NCBI GenBank assembly: GCA_020558355.1
Contig: JAJCKG010000002.1
Coordinates: 1-64,000, forward strand
Direction of reading: 5' to 3'
DNA length: 64,000 bases
Source of the DNA: a bacterium 210820-DFI.6.37
Lineage (GTDB): Bacteria; Bacillota; Clostridia; Peptostreptococcales; Anaerovoracaceae
Below the pieces are notes generated by a model that made no database searches, was not told where the DNA came from, and worked only from the letters and a program-made list of their open reading frames with translations. Position numbers and translations under genes: made by a program. Below are positions 33,953 to 44,351 of the stretch, one piece after another (position 1 is the stretch's first letter; the number at the start of each line of letters is the position of its first letter).

Positions 33953-34155
33953 TGGAACTGAAGAAGATGAGAGAAATGTCAGAAGTGGAACTCAATGCTG
34001 AACTGGTAAAAATGAAGAAGGATTTGTTCAATCTCAGATTCCAGCACGTTACAGGACAGCTTGAAAACCCAATGAAAATGAGAGAGACAAAGAAAAATAT
34101 CGCGAGAGTAAAAACCATTATCAGAGAAAAACAGCTTGAAAAGGCTCAGGGCTAA
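33952..34155 (+). CDS. rpmC: 50S ribosomal protein L29
   Basis: 67 residues, two helices (about 6-35 and 42-64). Sits next to the exit tunnel. LNAELVKMKKDLFNLRFQ and the MRETKKNIARVKTIIRE motif are typical. Confidence 0.97.
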   Translation: MELKKMREMSEVELNAELVKMKKDLFNLRFQHVTGQLENPMKMRETKKNIARVKTIIREKQLEKAQG

Positions 34156-34173
34156 CAGAAAGGAGGATGTAAT

Positions 34174-34434
34174 ATGACAGTTGAAAGAAACCTCAGAAAA
34201 ACAAGAGTAGGCGTTGTTGTAAGTGACAAAATGGATAAAACTGTTGTCGTTGCGCTGGAAGACTTCGTAAGACATTCCCTTTATGGAAAAGCCGTAAAGA
34301 GAACCAAGAAGGTTAAGGCTCACGATGAAAACAACGAATGCAACATCGGTGATAAAGTTAGAATTATGGAAACAAGACCTCTGTCCAAGGACAAGAGATG
34401 GAGACTTGTTAATATCATAGAGAAGGTTAAATAA
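34174..34434 (+). CDS. rpsQ: 30S ribosomal protein S17
   Basis: 86 residues, OB fold, early 16S rRNA binder. [19 protein letters not shown] and [19 protein letters not shown] are conserved. Confidence 0.98.
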   Translation: MTVERNLRKTRVGVVVSDKMDKTVVVALEDFVRHSLYGKAVKRTKKVKAHDENNECNIGDKVRIMETRPLSKDKRWRLVNIIEKVK

Positions 34435-34446
34435 GGAGGCACCAGA

Positions 34447-34815
34447 ATGATTCAGACAGAAACAAGACTGAAGGTCGCTGACAACTCCGGTGCGAAAGAA
34501 CTTCTGTGCATTCGTATCCTGGGCGGAACTAGCCGTCAGTATGCGAATATCGGAGACATTATCGTTTGCGCGGTAAAAGACGCCACACCGGGCGGCGTTG
34601 TTAAAAAGGGCGACGTTGTAAAAGCAGTTGTAGTAAGAACGAAAAAAGGTGCCAGAAGAATCGATGGCAGCTATGTAAAATTCGATCAGAACGCGGCTGT
34701 AATTTTGAAGGATGATATGACACCGACAGGGACTCGTATCTTTGGACCAGTAGCCAGAGAGCTCAGAGAGAAGGGCTTCATGAAGATCGTGTCACTGGCA
34801 CCGGAAGTATTATAG
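34447..34815 (+). CDS. rplN: 50S ribosomal protein L14
   Basis: 122 residues. Forms an intersubunit bridge. [19 protein letters not shown] at the N-terminus and [20 protein letters not shown] near the C-terminus are diagnostic. Confidence 0.98.
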   Translation: MIQTETRLKVADNSGAKELLCIRILGGTSRQYANIGDIIVCAVKDATPGGVVKKGDVVKAVVVRTKKGARRIDGSYVKFDQNAAVILKDDMTPTGTRIFGPVARELREKGFMKIVSLAPEVL

Positions 34816-34825
34816 GAGGCGAGCG

Positions 34826-35131
34826 ATGCGTATTAAGAAAGATGATACAGTAATTGTACTTACTGGAAAAGATAAAGGTAAGACCGGCAAAGTAATCAAA
34901 GCTATGCCGAAAGAAGGCAAAGTGCTCGTAGAAGGAATCAACATGCAGACCAAGCATCAGAAGCAGACTCCGAAGGAACCTGCTGAGATCAAGCATCAGG
35001 AAGGTCCTCTGGACGTTTCAAACGTAATGTACTACGACACAAAAGCAAAAGCGGCCAGCAAGATCGGCTACAAGATTGAAGGCGGTAAGAAAGTTAGAGT
35101 CGCTAAGAAAACCGGAACGGTAATCGACTAA
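34826..35131 (+). CDS. rplX: 50S ribosomal protein L24
   Basis: 101 residues, KOW domain at 3-35 ([19 protein letters not shown]). Assembly initiator that binds the 5' part of 23S rRNA. GGAGG lies 6 nt before ATG. Confidence 0.98.
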   Translation: MRIKKDDTVIVLTGKDKGKTGKVIKAMPKEGKVLVEGINMQTKHQKQTPKEPAEIKHQEGPLDVSNVMYYDTKAKAASKIGYKIEGGKKVRVAKKTGTVID

Positions 35132-35148
35132 GAAAGGAGGAGACGATT

Positions 35149-35691
35149 TTGACAGCCAGATTAAAAGAAACTTATGACAACAAAGTGTTCAACGCATTGA
35201 TGGAAAAATTCTCATATAAGAACGCAATGGAAGTTCCAAAGCTGGAAAAAGTAACGATCAATATGGGTCTGGGCGAAGCGAAGGACAACGCTAAGATCAT
35301 GGAAGGCGCGGTTGAAGAGCTGGCCCTCATTACAGGCCAGAGACCAGTTGTTACAAAGGCAAAGAAATCCATCGCCAACTTTAAGGTGAGACAGGGAATG
35401 CCTGTAGGCGCGAAAGTTACTTTAAGAGGAGAGAACATGTACACCTTCGTTGATAAATTTATCAACATCGCTCTTCCTAGAGTAAGAGACTTTAAGGGTG
35501 TCAGCAAGAATTCCTTTGACGGAAGAGGAAACTACTCCCTGGGAATCAAAGAGCAGCTGATTTTCCCGGAAATCAACTACGATAAGGTTGATATGATCAA
35601 AGGTATGAACATTGTATTTACCACAACGGCCAAGACTGACGAAGAAGCGGCGGCGCTGCTGGAGCTTCTGGGCATGCCGTTTGAGAAATAG
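35149..35691 (+). CDS. rplE: 50S ribosomal protein L5
   Basis: 180 residues. Binds 5S rRNA and the P-site t[23 protein letters not shown] and [19 protein letters not shown] are conserved. The start is TTG (35149) with AAAGGAGG 8 nt upstream; an ATG alternative is far inside the protein. Confidence 0.97.
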   Translation: MTARLKETYDNKVFNALMEKFSYKNAMEVPKLEKVTINMGLGEAKDNAKIMEGAVEELALITGQRPVVTKAKKSIANFKVRQGMPVGAKVTLRGENMYTFVDKFINIALPRVRDFKGVSKNSFDGRGNYSLGIKEQLIFPEINYDKVDMIKGMNIVFTTTAKTDEEAAALLELLGMPFEK

Positions 35692-35700
35692 GAGGGAAAC

Positions 35701-35886
35701 ATGGCAAAGACATCTCTCAAAGTAAAACAGCAGAGAAAACCGAAATATTCAACACGGGCATATACAAGATGCCGGATCTGCGGAAGACCGCACTCTGTAC
35801 TGAAAAAGTATGGAATATGCCGTATCTGTTTTAGAGAGCTTGCTTATAAGGGAGAAATCCCGGGCGTGAAGAAAGCAAGCTGGTAA
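35701..35886 (+). CDS. rpsN: 30S ribosomal protein S14, zinc type
   Basis: 61 residues, the short zinc-binding form (type Z). Four Cys in two pairs, CRIC (24-27) and CRIC (40-43), form the zinc ribbon. Ends KKASW as in Firmicutes. Confidence 0.98.
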   Translation: MAKTSLKVKQQRKPKYSTRAYTRCRICGRPHSVLKKYGICRICFRELAYKGEIPGVKKASW

Positions 35887-35912
35887 AGCTTCAAGAAAGG
35901 AGAAATACTGTA

Positions 35913-36311
35913 ATGACAATGACAGATCCAATAGCGGATATGCTGACAAGAATCAGAAATGCCAATACTGTAGGTCATGATACGGTTGATATTCCTGCTT
36001 CCAAGATTAAAAAATCGATTGCGGGGATTTTGACAGAAGAAGGCTACATTAAAGGATTTGATGTTATAGACGACAACAAGCAGGGAACCATCCGTGTTCA
36101 GATGAAATACGGCCCTGATAAAGAAAGAGTTATCACTGGAATCAAAAAGATTTCAAAGCCAGGCCTGAGAGTTTACGCAAAGGCCGATGAAGTTCCAAAA
36201 GTTCTGGGCGGACTGGGAATCGCCATCATCTCCACTTCCAATGGAGTGATCAGCGACAGAGAAGCCAGAAAACTGGGCGTTGGCGGCGAAGTAGTTTGTT
36301 ATGTTTGGTAG
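35913..36311 (+). CDS. rpsH: 30S ribosomal protein S8
   Basis: 132 residues. Central-domain organiser that also represses the spc operon in some bacteria. [16 protein letters not shown] and [20 protein letters not shown] are conserved. A second in-frame ATG at 35919 is an alternative start. Confidence 0.98.
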   Translation: MTMTDPIADMLTRIRNANTVGHDTVDIPASKIKKSIAGILTEEGYIKGFDVIDDNKQGTIRVQMKYGPDKERVITGIKKISKPGLRVYAKADEVPKVLGGLGIAIISTSNGVISDREARKLGVGGEVVCYVW

Positions 36312-36321
36312 GAGGTAAACA

Positions 36322-36864
36322 ATGTCAAGAATAGGTATCAGACCTGTTGATCTTCCTGCTGGCGTTGAGGTCAAGGTAGACGGCAAAAACGCGGTTACTG
36401 TAAAAGGACCAAAAGGCGAACTGACAGAACAGATCAGCAAGTTATTAAAAGTTGAAGTAAAAGACGGAGCTGTAGCCGTTTCCAGAGATTCTGACGCAAA
36501 GGCTTACAGAGAACAGCACGGCCTGGCAAGAACCCTGATCCAGAACATGGTAACAGGTGTAACAGAAGGCTATGAAAAGAAACTGGAGCTGGTAGGCGTA
36601 GGATATAAGGCTGAGAAAAAAGGCAAGAAGCTGGTTCTCAATCTGGGATATTCCCACCCTGTAGAACTGGAGGATCCGGAAGGTATCACAACAGAAGCTC
36701 CTTCCGCTACCGAAGTTGTAGTAAAAGGAATCGATAAAGCTCTCGTAGGAAACTACGCTGCAAATATCCGCGCGTGGAGAAAACCGGAACCTTACAAAGG
36801 CAAAGGTATCAAATACGTTGGCGAATATATCCGCAGAAAAGAAGGAAAAACCGGAGCTAAATAA
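36322..36864 (+). CDS. rplF: 50S ribosomal protein L6
   Basis: 180 residues, two similar domains. Near the factor-binding site. [17 protein letters not shown] and the C-terminal [20 protein letters not shown] motif identify it. Confidence 0.98.
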   Translation: MSRIGIRPVDLPAGVEVKVDGKNAVTVKGPKGELTEQISKLLKVEVKDGAVAVSRDSDAKAYREQHGLARTLIQNMVTGVTEGYEKKLELVGVGYKAEKKGKKLVLNLGYSHPVELEDPEGITTEAPSATEVVVKGIDKALVGNYAANIRAWRKPEPYKGKGIKYVGEYIRRKEGKTGAK

Positions 36865-36882
36865 GGAAAGGAGTGAAATAAA

Positions 36883-37248
36883 ATGGCAAAAGCAAGCAGA
36901 AATGACAAACGTGTCGCAAGACATAAGAGAGTTAGAAAAAAACTTTATGGAACTCCTGAAATGCCTAGACTTTGCGTTTTCAGAAGCAATAAGAACATTT
37001 CCGTTCAGATTATTGACGACGTAAACGGAGTTACCCTTGCTTCCGCTTCCACACTGGATAAAGAGCTGAAAGGCGAAATCGGATATGGCGGAAACAAAGA
37101 AGCAGCAAAGAAGGTTGGCGAAGCTATTGCAAAAAGAGCGCTGGACAAAGGCATCGAGACGGTTGCGTTTGACAGAGGCGGATTCCTGTATCACGGACGT
37201 GTAAAGGAACTGGCTGACGGAGCTCGCGAAGCTGGATTGAAATTCTAA
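36883..37248 (+). CDS. rplR: 50S ribosomal protein L18
   Basis: 121 residues. Binds 5S rRNA with L5. [18 protein letters not shown] and the C-terminal [20 protein letters not shown] are typical. Confidence 0.98.
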   Translation: MAKASRNDKRVARHKRVRKKLYGTPEMPRLCVFRSNKNISVQIIDDVNGVTLASASTLDKELKGEIGYGGNKEAAKKVGEAIAKRALDKGIETVAFDRGGFLYHGRVKELADGAREAGLKF

Positions 37249-37264
37249 CAGGAGGTAATAAGGA

Positions 37265-37768
37265 ATGCGTAATACTATCGATGCTTCCAAGCTGGACTTA
37301 AACGAAACGATCGTCAGCATCAGACGTGTCGCAAAGACAGTTAAGGGCGGTAGAAATATGAGATTCAGCGTAACCGTAGTAGTTGGTGACGGTGAAGGTC
37401 ATGTAGGCGTTGGTCTCGGAAAAGCTCAGGAAATCCCTGAAGCGGTAAGAAAAGCAACGGAAGATGCAAAGAAAAAAATCATTGAAGTTCCTACTGTAGG
37501 AACTACGATCCCTCATAGAAATCTGGGCGTATTCGGCGCGGGAAGAGTTTTACTGATGCCAGCTGCCGAAGGTACCGGAGTAATCGCGGGTTCTTCTGTA
37601 CGTACTGTACTGGAAGCCGCGGGAATCAAAGATATCAGAGCGAAGTCCATTGGATCCAATAATACCGGAAACATGGCTTATGCAACTATCGAAGGGCTGA
37701 AGAGCCTCATGACAGTAGAAAAGGTTGCTCGCCTGAGAGGAAAGACAAAAGAAGAAATCTTAGGATAA
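37265..37768 (+). CDS. rpsE: 30S ribosomal protein S5
   Basis: 167 residues. Double-stranded RNA-binding domain (about 14-77) followed by the ribosomal fold; part of the mRNA entry site. [20 protein letters not shown] and [18 protein letters not shown] are conserved. Confidence 0.98.
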   Translation: MRNTIDASKLDLNETIVSIRRVAKTVKGGRNMRFSVTVVVGDGEGHVGVGLGKAQEIPEAVRKATEDAKKKIIEVPTVGTTIPHRNLGVFGAGRVLLMPAAEGTGVIAGSSVRTVLEAAGIKDIRAKSIGSNNTGNMAYATIEGLKSLMTVEKVARLRGKTKEEILG

Positions 37769-37781
37769 GGAGGAAGAGACA

Positions 37782-37964
37782 ATGGCTAAAATGATTAAAG
37801 TAACTTTAACAAAGAGCACAATTGGCGCTTCCCCAAGACAGAAAAAAGTTGTAGAAGCGTTAGGATTAAAGAAGATGCATCAGTCAGTTGAGCTTGTTGA
37901 TTCTCCTGTAGCAAGGGGATCAATCAATAAGGTTAAGCATCTTTTGACTGTAGAAGAACTATAG
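37782..37964 (+). CDS. rpmD: 50S ribosomal protein L30
   Basis: 60 residues, normal. [20 protein letters not shown] and [20 protein letters not shown] are typical. Confidence 0.97.
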   Translation: MAKMIKVTLTKSTIGASPRQKKVVEALGLKKMHQSVELVDSPVARGSINKVKHLLTVEEL

Positions 37965-37983
37965 GATCGGAGGTGCAAAATAG

Positions 37984-38424
37984 ATGAAACTGCATGAATT
38001 AAGAGCCGTCCCAGGCGCGACAAAAGCGCCGAAGAGAAAGGGCCGCGGTACTGCTACCGGTCAGGGTAAAACTGCCGGAAGAGGTATGAACGGTCAGAAT
38101 TCCAGAAGCGGCGGCGGTACAAGACCGGGATTTGAAGGCGGTCAGATGCCTCTGTACAGAAGAATCCCGAAGAGAGGATTTACCAATATTTGGGCAAAAG
38201 AATACGCCATTCTGAATGTGGATGATTTAAACAAATTTGAAGCGGGAACCGTGGTAACACCGGAAATGCTCAAAGAAGCGGGAATCATTAAAAAGCTCAA
38301 GGACGGAGTAAAAGTTCTGGGCAACGGAACACTGGAAAAGAGTGTTACCGTTCAGGCTCATAAATTCAGCAAAACTGCTGTAGAAAAAATAGAATCTGCC
38401 GGAGGAAAGGCAGAGGTGATTTAA
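37984..38424 (+). CDS. rplO: 50S ribosomal protein L15
   Basis: 146 residues, with the Gly/Arg-rich N-terminal arm ([18 protein letters not shown], about 18-35) that reaches into 23S rRNA. The stop directly abuts the secY start (TAAATG), so the two are coupled. Confidence 0.98.
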   Translation: MKLHELRAVPGATKAPKRKGRGTATGQGKTAGRGMNGQNSRSGGGTRPGFEGGQMPLYRRIPKRGFTNIWAKEYAILNVDDLNKFEAGTVVTPEMLKEAGIIKKLKDGVKVLGNGTLEKSVTVQAHKFSKTAVEKIESAGGKAEVI

Positions 38425-39708
38425 ATGGAGATGTTCAAAACAATCGCGAAAGCCTGGAAGATCATGGACATCAGAAAGAAGATTATTTACACGCTTCTGA
38501 TGCTGGTGATTTTCCGGATCGGCTCTAATATTCCGGTTCCCGGAATCGATAGAGAGTACCTGGCAAGTGCTATTAACAACCAGGAGGGATTGTTTGCTCT
38601 ATTTGATCTGTTCTCAGGTGGTGCCTTCAGTAACTTTACGATATTCGCGCTGAGCATCACCCCATACATCACAGCTTCAATTATACTGCAGCTTCTCACC
38701 ATTGCTATCCCAAGGCTGGAACGTCTGGCCAAAGAGGGTACGGAAGGGCAGAAGAAGATTGCTCAGTACACTCGGTATCTCACCGTTGTTCTGGCGTTTA
38801 TCCAGGCCATCGGGGTATCGGTGGGACTGTTCCGGCAGGCGCTGATCAACACGGATTTTTTCCATGTAGCGGTTATCGTTCTGGTTCTGTCGGCAGGTAC
38901 GGCCTTCCTCATGTGGCTGGGTGAAAAGATCAACGAAAACGGAATCGGCAACGGAATTTCCCTGATTATCTTCGGCGGTATCATTGCCCGGCTTCCGAGC
39001 GGACTGCATGCCATCTGGCTGAAATATACGGAGGGAACCATGGGGTTTGTAACCCTGGCTCTGTTTTTGATCTTCGCTGTTGTAGTTATTATCGGAATCA
39101 TTGAGATCCAGCAGGGTCAGAGAAGGATTCCGGTACAGTACGCGAAGCGTGTTGTAGGAAGAAAAATGTACGGCGGACAGTCAACGCACATTCCGCTGAA
39201 AGTAAATCAGGCAGGGGTTATCCCGGTAATCTTTGCTATGTCGTTTTTACAGTTCCCGCTGACCATCACATATTTTATGTCAGCTGACAGCTCGGCAGCC
39301 ATCTGGATTACAAAATGGCTGTCTCCACAGGGTTCACCGGGCGTATGGGTATATGCAGTGTTTAATGTGATCCTGATCATGTTCTTCACTTATTTCTATA
39401 CGGCAGTTACTTTCAACCCGATGGAGGTTGCGCAGAATATGAAGGCCAACGGCGGATTTATTCCGGGAATCAGACCGGGTAAAGCCACGGTTGAATATTT
39501 AAATAAAGTAATGACAAGAATCACCTTTGTAGGAGCGGTTTTCCTGGCCGCGGTTGCTGTACTGCCGACGATCGTCAGCCAGTATACAGGACTTAACATC
39601 CATTTCGGAGGAACTTCACTGCTGATTGCGGTAGGTGTAGCTCTGGATACGATGAAGCAGCTGGAAAATCAGATGGTCATGAGAAACTATCAAGGTTTCC
39701 TTAAGTAG
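38425..39708 (+). CDS. secY: Protein translocase subunit SecY
   Basis: 427 residues, ten membrane helices. The protein-conducting channel for secretion and membrane insertion. The plug region FDLFSGGAFSNFTIFALSITP (split about 60-80) and the cytoplasmic loop QGQRRIPVQYAKRVVGRKMYG (about 230-250) are conserved. Its usual position between rplO and adk. Confidence 0.98.
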   Translation: MEMFKTIAKAWKIMDIRKKIIYTLLMLVIFRIGSNIPVPGIDREYLASAINNQEGLFALFDLFSGGAFSNFTIFALSITPYITASIILQLLTIAIPRLERLAKEGTEGQKKIAQYTRYLTVVLAFIQAIGVSVGLFRQALINTDFFHVAVIVLVLSAGTAFLMWLGEKINENGIGNGISLIIFGGIIARLPSGLHAIWLKYTEGTMGFVTLALFLIFAVVVIIGIIEIQQGQRRIPVQYAKRVVGRKMYGGQSTHIPLKVNQAGVIPVIFAMSFLQFPLTITYFMSADSSAAIWITKWLSPQGSPGVWVYAVFNVILIMFFTYFYTAVTFNPMEVAQNMKANGGFIPGIRPGKATVEYLNKVMTRITFVGAVFLAAVAVLPTIVSQYTGLNIHFGGTSLLIAVGVALDTMKQLENQMVMRNYQGFLK

Positions 39709-39720
39709 GGAGGTAAGAAG

Positions 39721-40365
39721 ATGAATTTGATTTTATTGGGCCCTCCGGGTGCGGGAAAAGGCACTCAGGCAGTAAAAATTGTTGAAAAATACAATGTTCC
39801 TCATATTTCTACAGGAGATATTTTCAGAGCCAATATTAAAAATGGCACAGAGCTGGGAATGAGAGCTAAGGAATATATGGATAAGGGCGAACTGGTTCCA
39901 GATGATCTGGTATGCGAAATCGCAACCTCCAGATTACTTGAGGACGACTGCAAGGACGGTTTCCTGCTGGACGGTTTTCCAAGAACCGTTTATCAGGCGG
40001 AAAAGCTGGACGCGTTCCTTGCGGAGCACGGCAAGAAGGTAGATAAGGTACTGGACATTGCTGTGGAAAAAGAAGAACTGATGACCAGACTGATCGGCAG
40101 AAGAGTCTGCAAAGCCTGCGGCGCGACTTATCATGTAACAAACATGCCTCCGAAAAAAGAGGGCGTGTGTGACAAATGCGGCGGAGACCTGATGCAGAGA
40201 GCCGATGATACAGAAGAGACTGTGGCAAACAGGATCGAAGTATATAATTCGCAGACAATGCCGCTTGTTGAATATTATGAAAAGGCCGGAAACATCGCCC
40301 ATATCGACGGCGCTATCGGGCTTGAAAATGTATTTAACCACATTGTAAGCGTTCTGGGAGAATAA
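39721..40365 (+). CDS. adk: Adenylate kinase
   Basis: 214 residues. Converts AMP and ATP to two ADP. P-loop GPPGAGKGT (7-15), the AMP motif DGFPRT (84-89) and a zinc-type LID domain with Cys pairs CKAC (about 130-133) and CDKC (about 150-153). One base separates it from map. Confidence 0.98.
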   Translation: MNLILLGPPGAGKGTQAVKIVEKYNVPHISTGDIFRANIKNGTELGMRAKEYMDKGELVPDDLVCEIATSRLLEDDCKDGFLLDGFPRTVYQAEKLDAFLAEHGKKVDKVLDIAVEKEELMTRLIGRRVCKACGATYHVTNMPPKKEGVCDKCGGDLMQRADDTEETVANRIEVYNSQTMPLVEYYEKAGNIAHIDGAIGLENVFNHIVSVLGE

Positions 40366-40366
40366 T

Positions 40367-41113
40367 ATGATCATCATCAAATCAGAGCAGGAAATCGACA
40401 TAATGCGTGAATCGGGGAAAGTGACCGGAAAAATTCTGAGAGAGCTTGAAGACTTTATCAAACCGGGAATTTCCTCTATGGACATCGACCGATTTGTGGA
40501 AACTACGATCAGAGAACATGGGATGATTCCCACATTTAAAGGCTACGGCGGGTTTCCCGCCAGCGCCTGTGTCTCTATCAACGAGGAGGTTGTGCACGGG
40601 ATACCTTCTAAAAAGCGCAAGCTGAAGGAAGGGGATATCGTCAGTGTAGATGTGGGTTCTACCTACAGAGGCTATGTCAGTGACGCGGCCAGAACCTACG
40701 CTGTAGGAAAGATCGATCCGGAGGCGCAGAGGCTCATCGATGCAACCAGAGACAGCTTCTTTGAAGGATTGAAATTCTGCAAGGTTGGTTACAGGCTTTC
40801 CGATATTTCACACGCGATTCAGGTGAAGGCTGAAAGCGAAGGCTACGGTGTGATCCGGGATTTTGTAGGCCACGGTGTGGGAAGAGAGATGCACGAGGAA
40901 CCGCAGATCCCAAATTACGGAAAACCGGGAAGAGGCCCGAGACTTGCAAAAGGTATGGTCTTTGCCATTGAGCCGATGATCACCCAGGGAACCTACGAAG
41001 TTGAGACACTTCTCAACAACTGGACCGTAGTCACTTTGGACGGCAAGTTGGCCGCGCATTATGAAAATACTGTTGTTATTACTGATGGTGAGCCAGAGTT
41101 GCTTACATTGTAA
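40367..41113 (+). CDS. map: Methionine aminopeptidase, type I
   Basis: 248 residues. Removes the initiator Met from new proteins with two metal ions. Conserved metal ligands are seen in DVGSTYRGYVSDAART (Asp pair), HGVGREMHEEPQ (His) and AIEPM (Glu), plus the final Glu in HYENTVVIT. Directly after adk, as in most Firmicutes. Confidence 0.97.
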   Translation: MIIIKSEQEIDIMRESGKVTGKILRELEDFIKPGISSMDIDRFVETTIREHGMIPTFKGYGGFPASACVSINEEVVHGIPSKKRKLKEGDIVSVDVGSTYRGYVSDAARTYAVGKIDPEAQRLIDATRDSFFEGLKFCKVGYRLSDISHAIQVKAESEGYGVIRDFVGHGVGREMHEEPQIPNYGKPGRGPRLAKGMVFAIEPMITQGTYEVETLLNNWTVVTLDGKLAAHYENTVVITDGEPELLTL

Positions 41114-41131
41114 AAAAGAGAGGTTGTTATT

Positions 41132-41353
41132 ATGGCGAAGAAGGACGTCATTGAAGCAGAAGGTACGGTGGTAGACGCGCAGCCTAACGCAATGTTTGTA
41201 GTAAGGCTGGAAACCGGACATGAAGTGCTTGCGCACGTTTCAGGAAAAATCAGAATGAACTTTATCAGGATCCTGCCGGGAGATAAGGTAAAAGTGGAGC
41301 TTTCTCCATATGACCTGACGAGAGGCCGGATCACCTGGAGAGGAAAAGCGTAA
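41132..41353 (+). CDS. infA: Translation initiation factor IF-1
   Basis: 73 residues, OB fold. Occupies the A-site during initiation. [20 protein letters not shown] and [13 protein letters not shown] are typical. Followed by rpmJ after a strong GGAGG. Confidence 0.98.
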   Translation: MAKKDVIEAEGTVVDAQPNAMFVVRLETGHEVLAHVSGKIRMNFIRILPGDKVKVELSPYDLTRGRITWRGKA

Positions 41354-41378
41354 CAGGAAAGGTTAGGAGGATTGCGAA

Positions 41379-41492
41379 ATGAAAGTTAGAGCTTCCGTAA
41401 AACCGATCTGCGAAAAGTGCAAAATAATCAAACGTAAGGGCAGAGTAATGGTTATCTGTGAAAACCCTAAGCACAAGCAGAGACAGGGATAA
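41379..41492 (+). CDS. rpmJ: 50S ribosomal protein L36, zinc type
   Basis: 37 residues, the usual length. [20 protein letters not shown] with C11, C14, C27 and H32 is the zinc-binding form. ATG lies 7 nt after TAGGAGG. Located between infA and rpsM as in other Firmicutes. Confidence 0.97.
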   Translation: MKVRASVKPICEKCKIIKRKGRVMVICENPKHKQRQG

Positions 41493-41711
41493 CGAAACTA
41501 TTTTCGTAAATAGGGGCGGCTGTCAATTTGGACGCTGCCTGACTAAGGAAGAATGAGAGCCTGCTGGCTGAAAGCGGCTGCATGAAACGGCCGGTGGTTT
41601 TCAAATATAGAAGTTATTTTTATGCACGACGCAAAGAACATCCCGTTTATATTACGCCCCACAAAGAAAAAAGTGCGGCTGCGTGACGGAAGATGGGAAT
41701 AGGAGGAAAAT
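41493..41711 (+). promoter_or_regulatory. Structured spacer before rpsM
   Basis: A 219-base spacer, long for this operon. It holds an imperfect hairpin (about 41514-41543, GGCGGC.../...GCTGCC) and a GC-rich CCTGCTGGC.../...GGCCGGTGG region (about 41560-41598). It has no good open frame. It could be a regulatory leader for the rpsM-rpsK-rpsD-rpoA group. Confidence 0.4.
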
Positions 41712-42080
41712 ATGGCTCGTATAGCCGGTGTCGACTTACCAAGAGAAAAGAGAGTTGAAATTGGTCTGACCTATATTTACGGAATCGGCAGACCGACAGC
41801 TAACGCGATTTTGGAAAAAGCCGGAGTGAATCCTGATACCAGAGTAAAGGATTTATCCGAAGAAGAAGCTGGTAAGATCAGAAAGATCATTGACCAGGAA
41901 TATGTTGTAGAGGGTGATCTGAGAAGAGAAGTTTCTCTGAACATCAAGAGACTGATGGAAATCGGTTGCTACAGAGGAATCAGACATAGAAGAGGTCTTC
42001 CTGTAAGAGGTCAGAAGACCAAGACAAACGCCAGAACTCGTAAAGGTCCGAAAAAGACTGTAGGAAGAAAGAAAAAGTAA
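41712..42080 (+). CDS. rpsM: 30S ribosomal protein S13
   Basis: 122 residues. Head protein that contacts the P-site tRNA and the large subunit. [20 protein letters not shown] and [20 protein letters not shown] are conserved. Starts the alpha-operon part. Confidence 0.98.
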   Translation: MARIAGVDLPREKRVEIGLTYIYGIGRPTANAILEKAGVNPDTRVKDLSEEEAGKIRKIIDQEYVVEGDLRREVSLNIKRLMEIGCYRGIRHRRGLPVRGQKTKTNARTRKGPKKTVGRKKK

Positions 42081-42094
42081 GGAGGTAGAGCACA

Positions 42095-42493
42095 ATGGCT
42101 AAAACTGTGAAAAAGACAGCTAGAAAAAAGAGAAGAGAGCGCAAAAACATTGAAAAAGGCCAGGCTCATATCCAGTCTACCTTCAACAATACGCTTGTAA
42201 CTCTTACAGATTTAAGCGGAAACGCGTTATCCTGGTCCAGTGCCGGTTCACTGGGATTCAAGGGATCGAGAAAATCCACTCCGTTTGCGGCGCAGATGGC
42301 TGCGGAAGAAGCCGCGAAAGGCGCAATGGAACATGGTCTGAAAACCGTTGAAGTATATGTAAAGGGTCCGGGATCCGGAAGAGAAGCCGCAATCCGAGCT
42401 CTTCAGAGCGCGGGTCTTGAAATCACTATGATTAAAGACATTACGCCGATACCGCACAACGGATGCAGACCACCGAAGAGAAGAAGAGTCTGA
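42095..42493 (+). CDS. rpsK: 30S ribosomal protein S11
   Basis: 132 residues. Platform protein near the mRNA exit. [18 protein letters not shown] and [18 protein letters not shown] at the C-terminus are diagnostic. Confidence 0.98.
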   Translation: MAKTVKKTARKKRRERKNIEKGQAHIQSTFNNTLVTLTDLSGNALSWSSAGSLGFKGSRKSTPFAAQMAAEEAAKGAMEHGLKTVEVYVKGPGSGREAAIRALQSAGLEITMIKDITPIPHNGCRPPKRRRV

Positions 42494-42514
42494 TGAAGGG
42501 AGGAGTAGAACAGA

Positions 42515-43135
42515 ATGTCAAGATATACAGATGCTAGCTGCAGATTATGCAGAAGAGAAGGCCAGAAACTTTTCCTGAAGGGCGAAAGATGCTACAGCAC
42601 AAAATGCGCCATCGAAAAGAGAAACTTTCCTCCTGGACAGCATGGTCAGGGAAGAAAAAAGGTTTCTGACTATGGTCTTCAGTTAAGAGAAAAACAGAAA
42701 ACAAAGAGATTCTATGGACTGCAGGAAACTCAGTTCCGGAACCTGTTTGATAAAGCTGCCAGAAGAAAGGGCATCACTGGTGAAAACCTGTTGATCCTGC
42801 TGGAAACAAGACTGGATAACGTTGTATTCAGACTTGGCTTTGCTTCTTCAAGAAAAGAAGCCAGACAGCTGGTAACTCACGGACACTTCACTGTAAACGG
42901 TAAGAAGGTAGATATTCCTTCTTATGAGGTCAGTGCGGGAGATGTGATTAAAGTAAAAGAAAAGAGCACAAATTCTCCGAAATTCAAGGAGATTAAGGAT
43001 ATGGCCATTACGGTTCCATCTTGGATGACCGTTGATGTTGAAAAACTGGAAGGTAAGGTGCTTGCGCTGCCGACTAGAGCGGATATCGATACTCCGGTTG
43101 CAGAGCATCTGATCGTCGAATTATATTCCAAATAA
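42515..43135 (+). CDS. rpsD: 30S ribosomal protein S4, zinc type
   Basis: 206 residues. Primary 16S rRNA binder and part of the mRNA entry helicase. Cys at 9, 12, 26 and 31 mark the zinc form. S4 domain at about 96-160. In some bacteria S4 represses the alpha operon. Confidence 0.98.
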   Translation: MSRYTDASCRLCRREGQKLFLKGERCYSTKCAIEKRNFPPGQHGQGRKKVSDYGLQLREKQKTKRFYGLQETQFRNLFDKAARRKGITGENLLILLETRLDNVVFRLGFASSRKEARQLVTHGHFTVNGKKVDIPSYEVSAGDVIKVKEKSTNSPKFKEIKDMAITVPSWMTVDVEKLEGKVLALPTRADIDTPVAEHLIVELYSK

Positions 43136-43197
43136 TTAGTTGATTAATGGGAGGACGCTTGTTAATTGACGGATTTGGAAGAAAAGGAGGGTTTTGA

Positions 43198-44145
43198 GTG
43201 ATAGAAATCGAAAAACCGACAATTGAATGTGTATTTTCAAACGAGGATCCTAATTATGGGAAATTCGTTGTAGAGCCTCTGGAAAGAGGCTACGGCACTA
43301 CACTGGGAAACAGTCTGAGAAGAATTCTTCTGAGTTCGCTTCCGGGAGTAGCTGTCACATCTGTTAAAATCGACGGAATACTTCACGAGTTTTCAACCAT
43401 TCCAGGAGTCAAAGAAGACGTTACAGAGATTATTTTAAACTTGAAAAAGCTGGCGATCAAGCTAAACGGCGAAAGCACAAAAAAGGTACTGATCAATGCC
43501 ATCGGGCCGAAGGAGGTAACAGCGGCGGATATTATCGGAGATTCAGATCTTGAGATCTGTAATCCAGATCTGCACATCGCTACTCTGGAGGAAAACGCTA
43601 CACTGGTCATGGAAATGAATCTGGCCCGGGGCAGAGGCTATGTTTCTGCCGACCAGAACAAGACCGAAAGCACGCCGATTGCAGTGATCCCAACCGATTC
43701 CATCTATACGCCGGTAAGAAAGGTTAACTTTACTGTTGAAAATACCAGAGTCGGTCAGGTTACTGACTACGATAAGCTCATTTTAGAGATCTGGACAGAT
43801 GGTTCCATTACACCGAGCGAAGGGGTGTCCATCGGCGCAAAGATCATGCAGGAGCATTTGAACCTGTTCATCGAGCTGACAGACAGCACGGATACGATGG
43901 AGATCATGGTAGAGAAAGAAGAAGATCAGAAAGAAAAAGCCCTTGAAATGACCATTGAAGAGCTGGAACTTTCCGTTCGTTCCTTCAACTGCCTGAAACG
44001 CGCGGCGATCAACACAGTTGAAGAGCTGACACATCGTTCAGAAGAAGATATGATGAAAGTCAGAAATCTGGGTAAAAAATCTCTGGACGAAGTAAAACAC
44101 AAACTTGAAGAACTAGGCCTCGGCCTAAGACAAAGCGATGAATGA
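43198..44145 (+). CDS. rpoA: RNA polymerase alpha subunit
   Basis: 315 residues: N-terminal dimerisation domain (1-225, with [21 protein letters not shown] near 28-48), an acidic linker (230-250) and the C-terminal DNA- and activator-binding domain (250-315, [19 protein letters not shown]). GTG start with AAAGGAGG 7 nt upstream. Followed directly by a tandem hairpin element before rplQ. Confidence 0.98.
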   Translation: MIEIEKPTIECVFSNEDPNYGKFVVEPLERGYGTTLGNSLRRILLSSLPGVAVTSVKIDGILHEFSTIPGVKEDVTEIILNLKKLAIKLNGESTKKVLINAIGPKEVTAADIIGDSDLEICNPDLHIATLEENATLVMEMNLARGRGYVSADQNKTESTPIAVIPTDSIYTPVRKVNFTVENTRVGQVTDYDKLILEIWTDGSITPSEGVSIGAKIMQEHLNLFIELTDSTDTMEIMVEKEEDQKEKALEMTIEELELSVRSFNCLKRAAINTVEELTHRSEEDMMKVRNLGKKSLDEVKHKLEELGLGLRQSDE

Positions 44146-44321
44146 GAGACCTAACCCGGTGAACTGAAAGTGAACCGAAGGTAGGTCCTCGGTCAGGAAT
44201 TCGCGCGTCTTTAGCGCGCAGAATTCTACGGCCAGAGACCTAACCCGGTGAACGAAGAGAACCGAAGGTAGGTCCTCGGTCAGGAATTCGCGCGTCTTCA
44301 GCGCGCAGAATTCTACGGCCA
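44146..44321 (+). repeat. Tandem duplicated two-hairpin element between rpoA and rplQ
   Basis: Copy 1 (44146-44234, 89 nt) and copy 2 (44235-44321, 87 nt) are head to tail with no gap. Each has hairpin 1, GACCTA...CGGT closed by ACCG...TAGGTC, and hairpin 2, GAATTC-GCGCG closed by CGCGC-A-GAATTC. The two copies differ only inside the loops: hairpin 1's loop is 13 against 11 bases, and hairpin 2's loop has a single T/C change. This looks like a structured RNA under selection, sited where it could control rplQ or process the transcript. Confidence 0.8.
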
Positions 44322-44351
44322 GATTTTAGTAAAATAAAGGAGGATTTAGCG

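Noticed and set aside
44146..44321. Tandem repeats as a possible CRISPR array
   Set aside because: Only two units, no unique spacers between them, 87-89 nt long, and no cas genes nearby.
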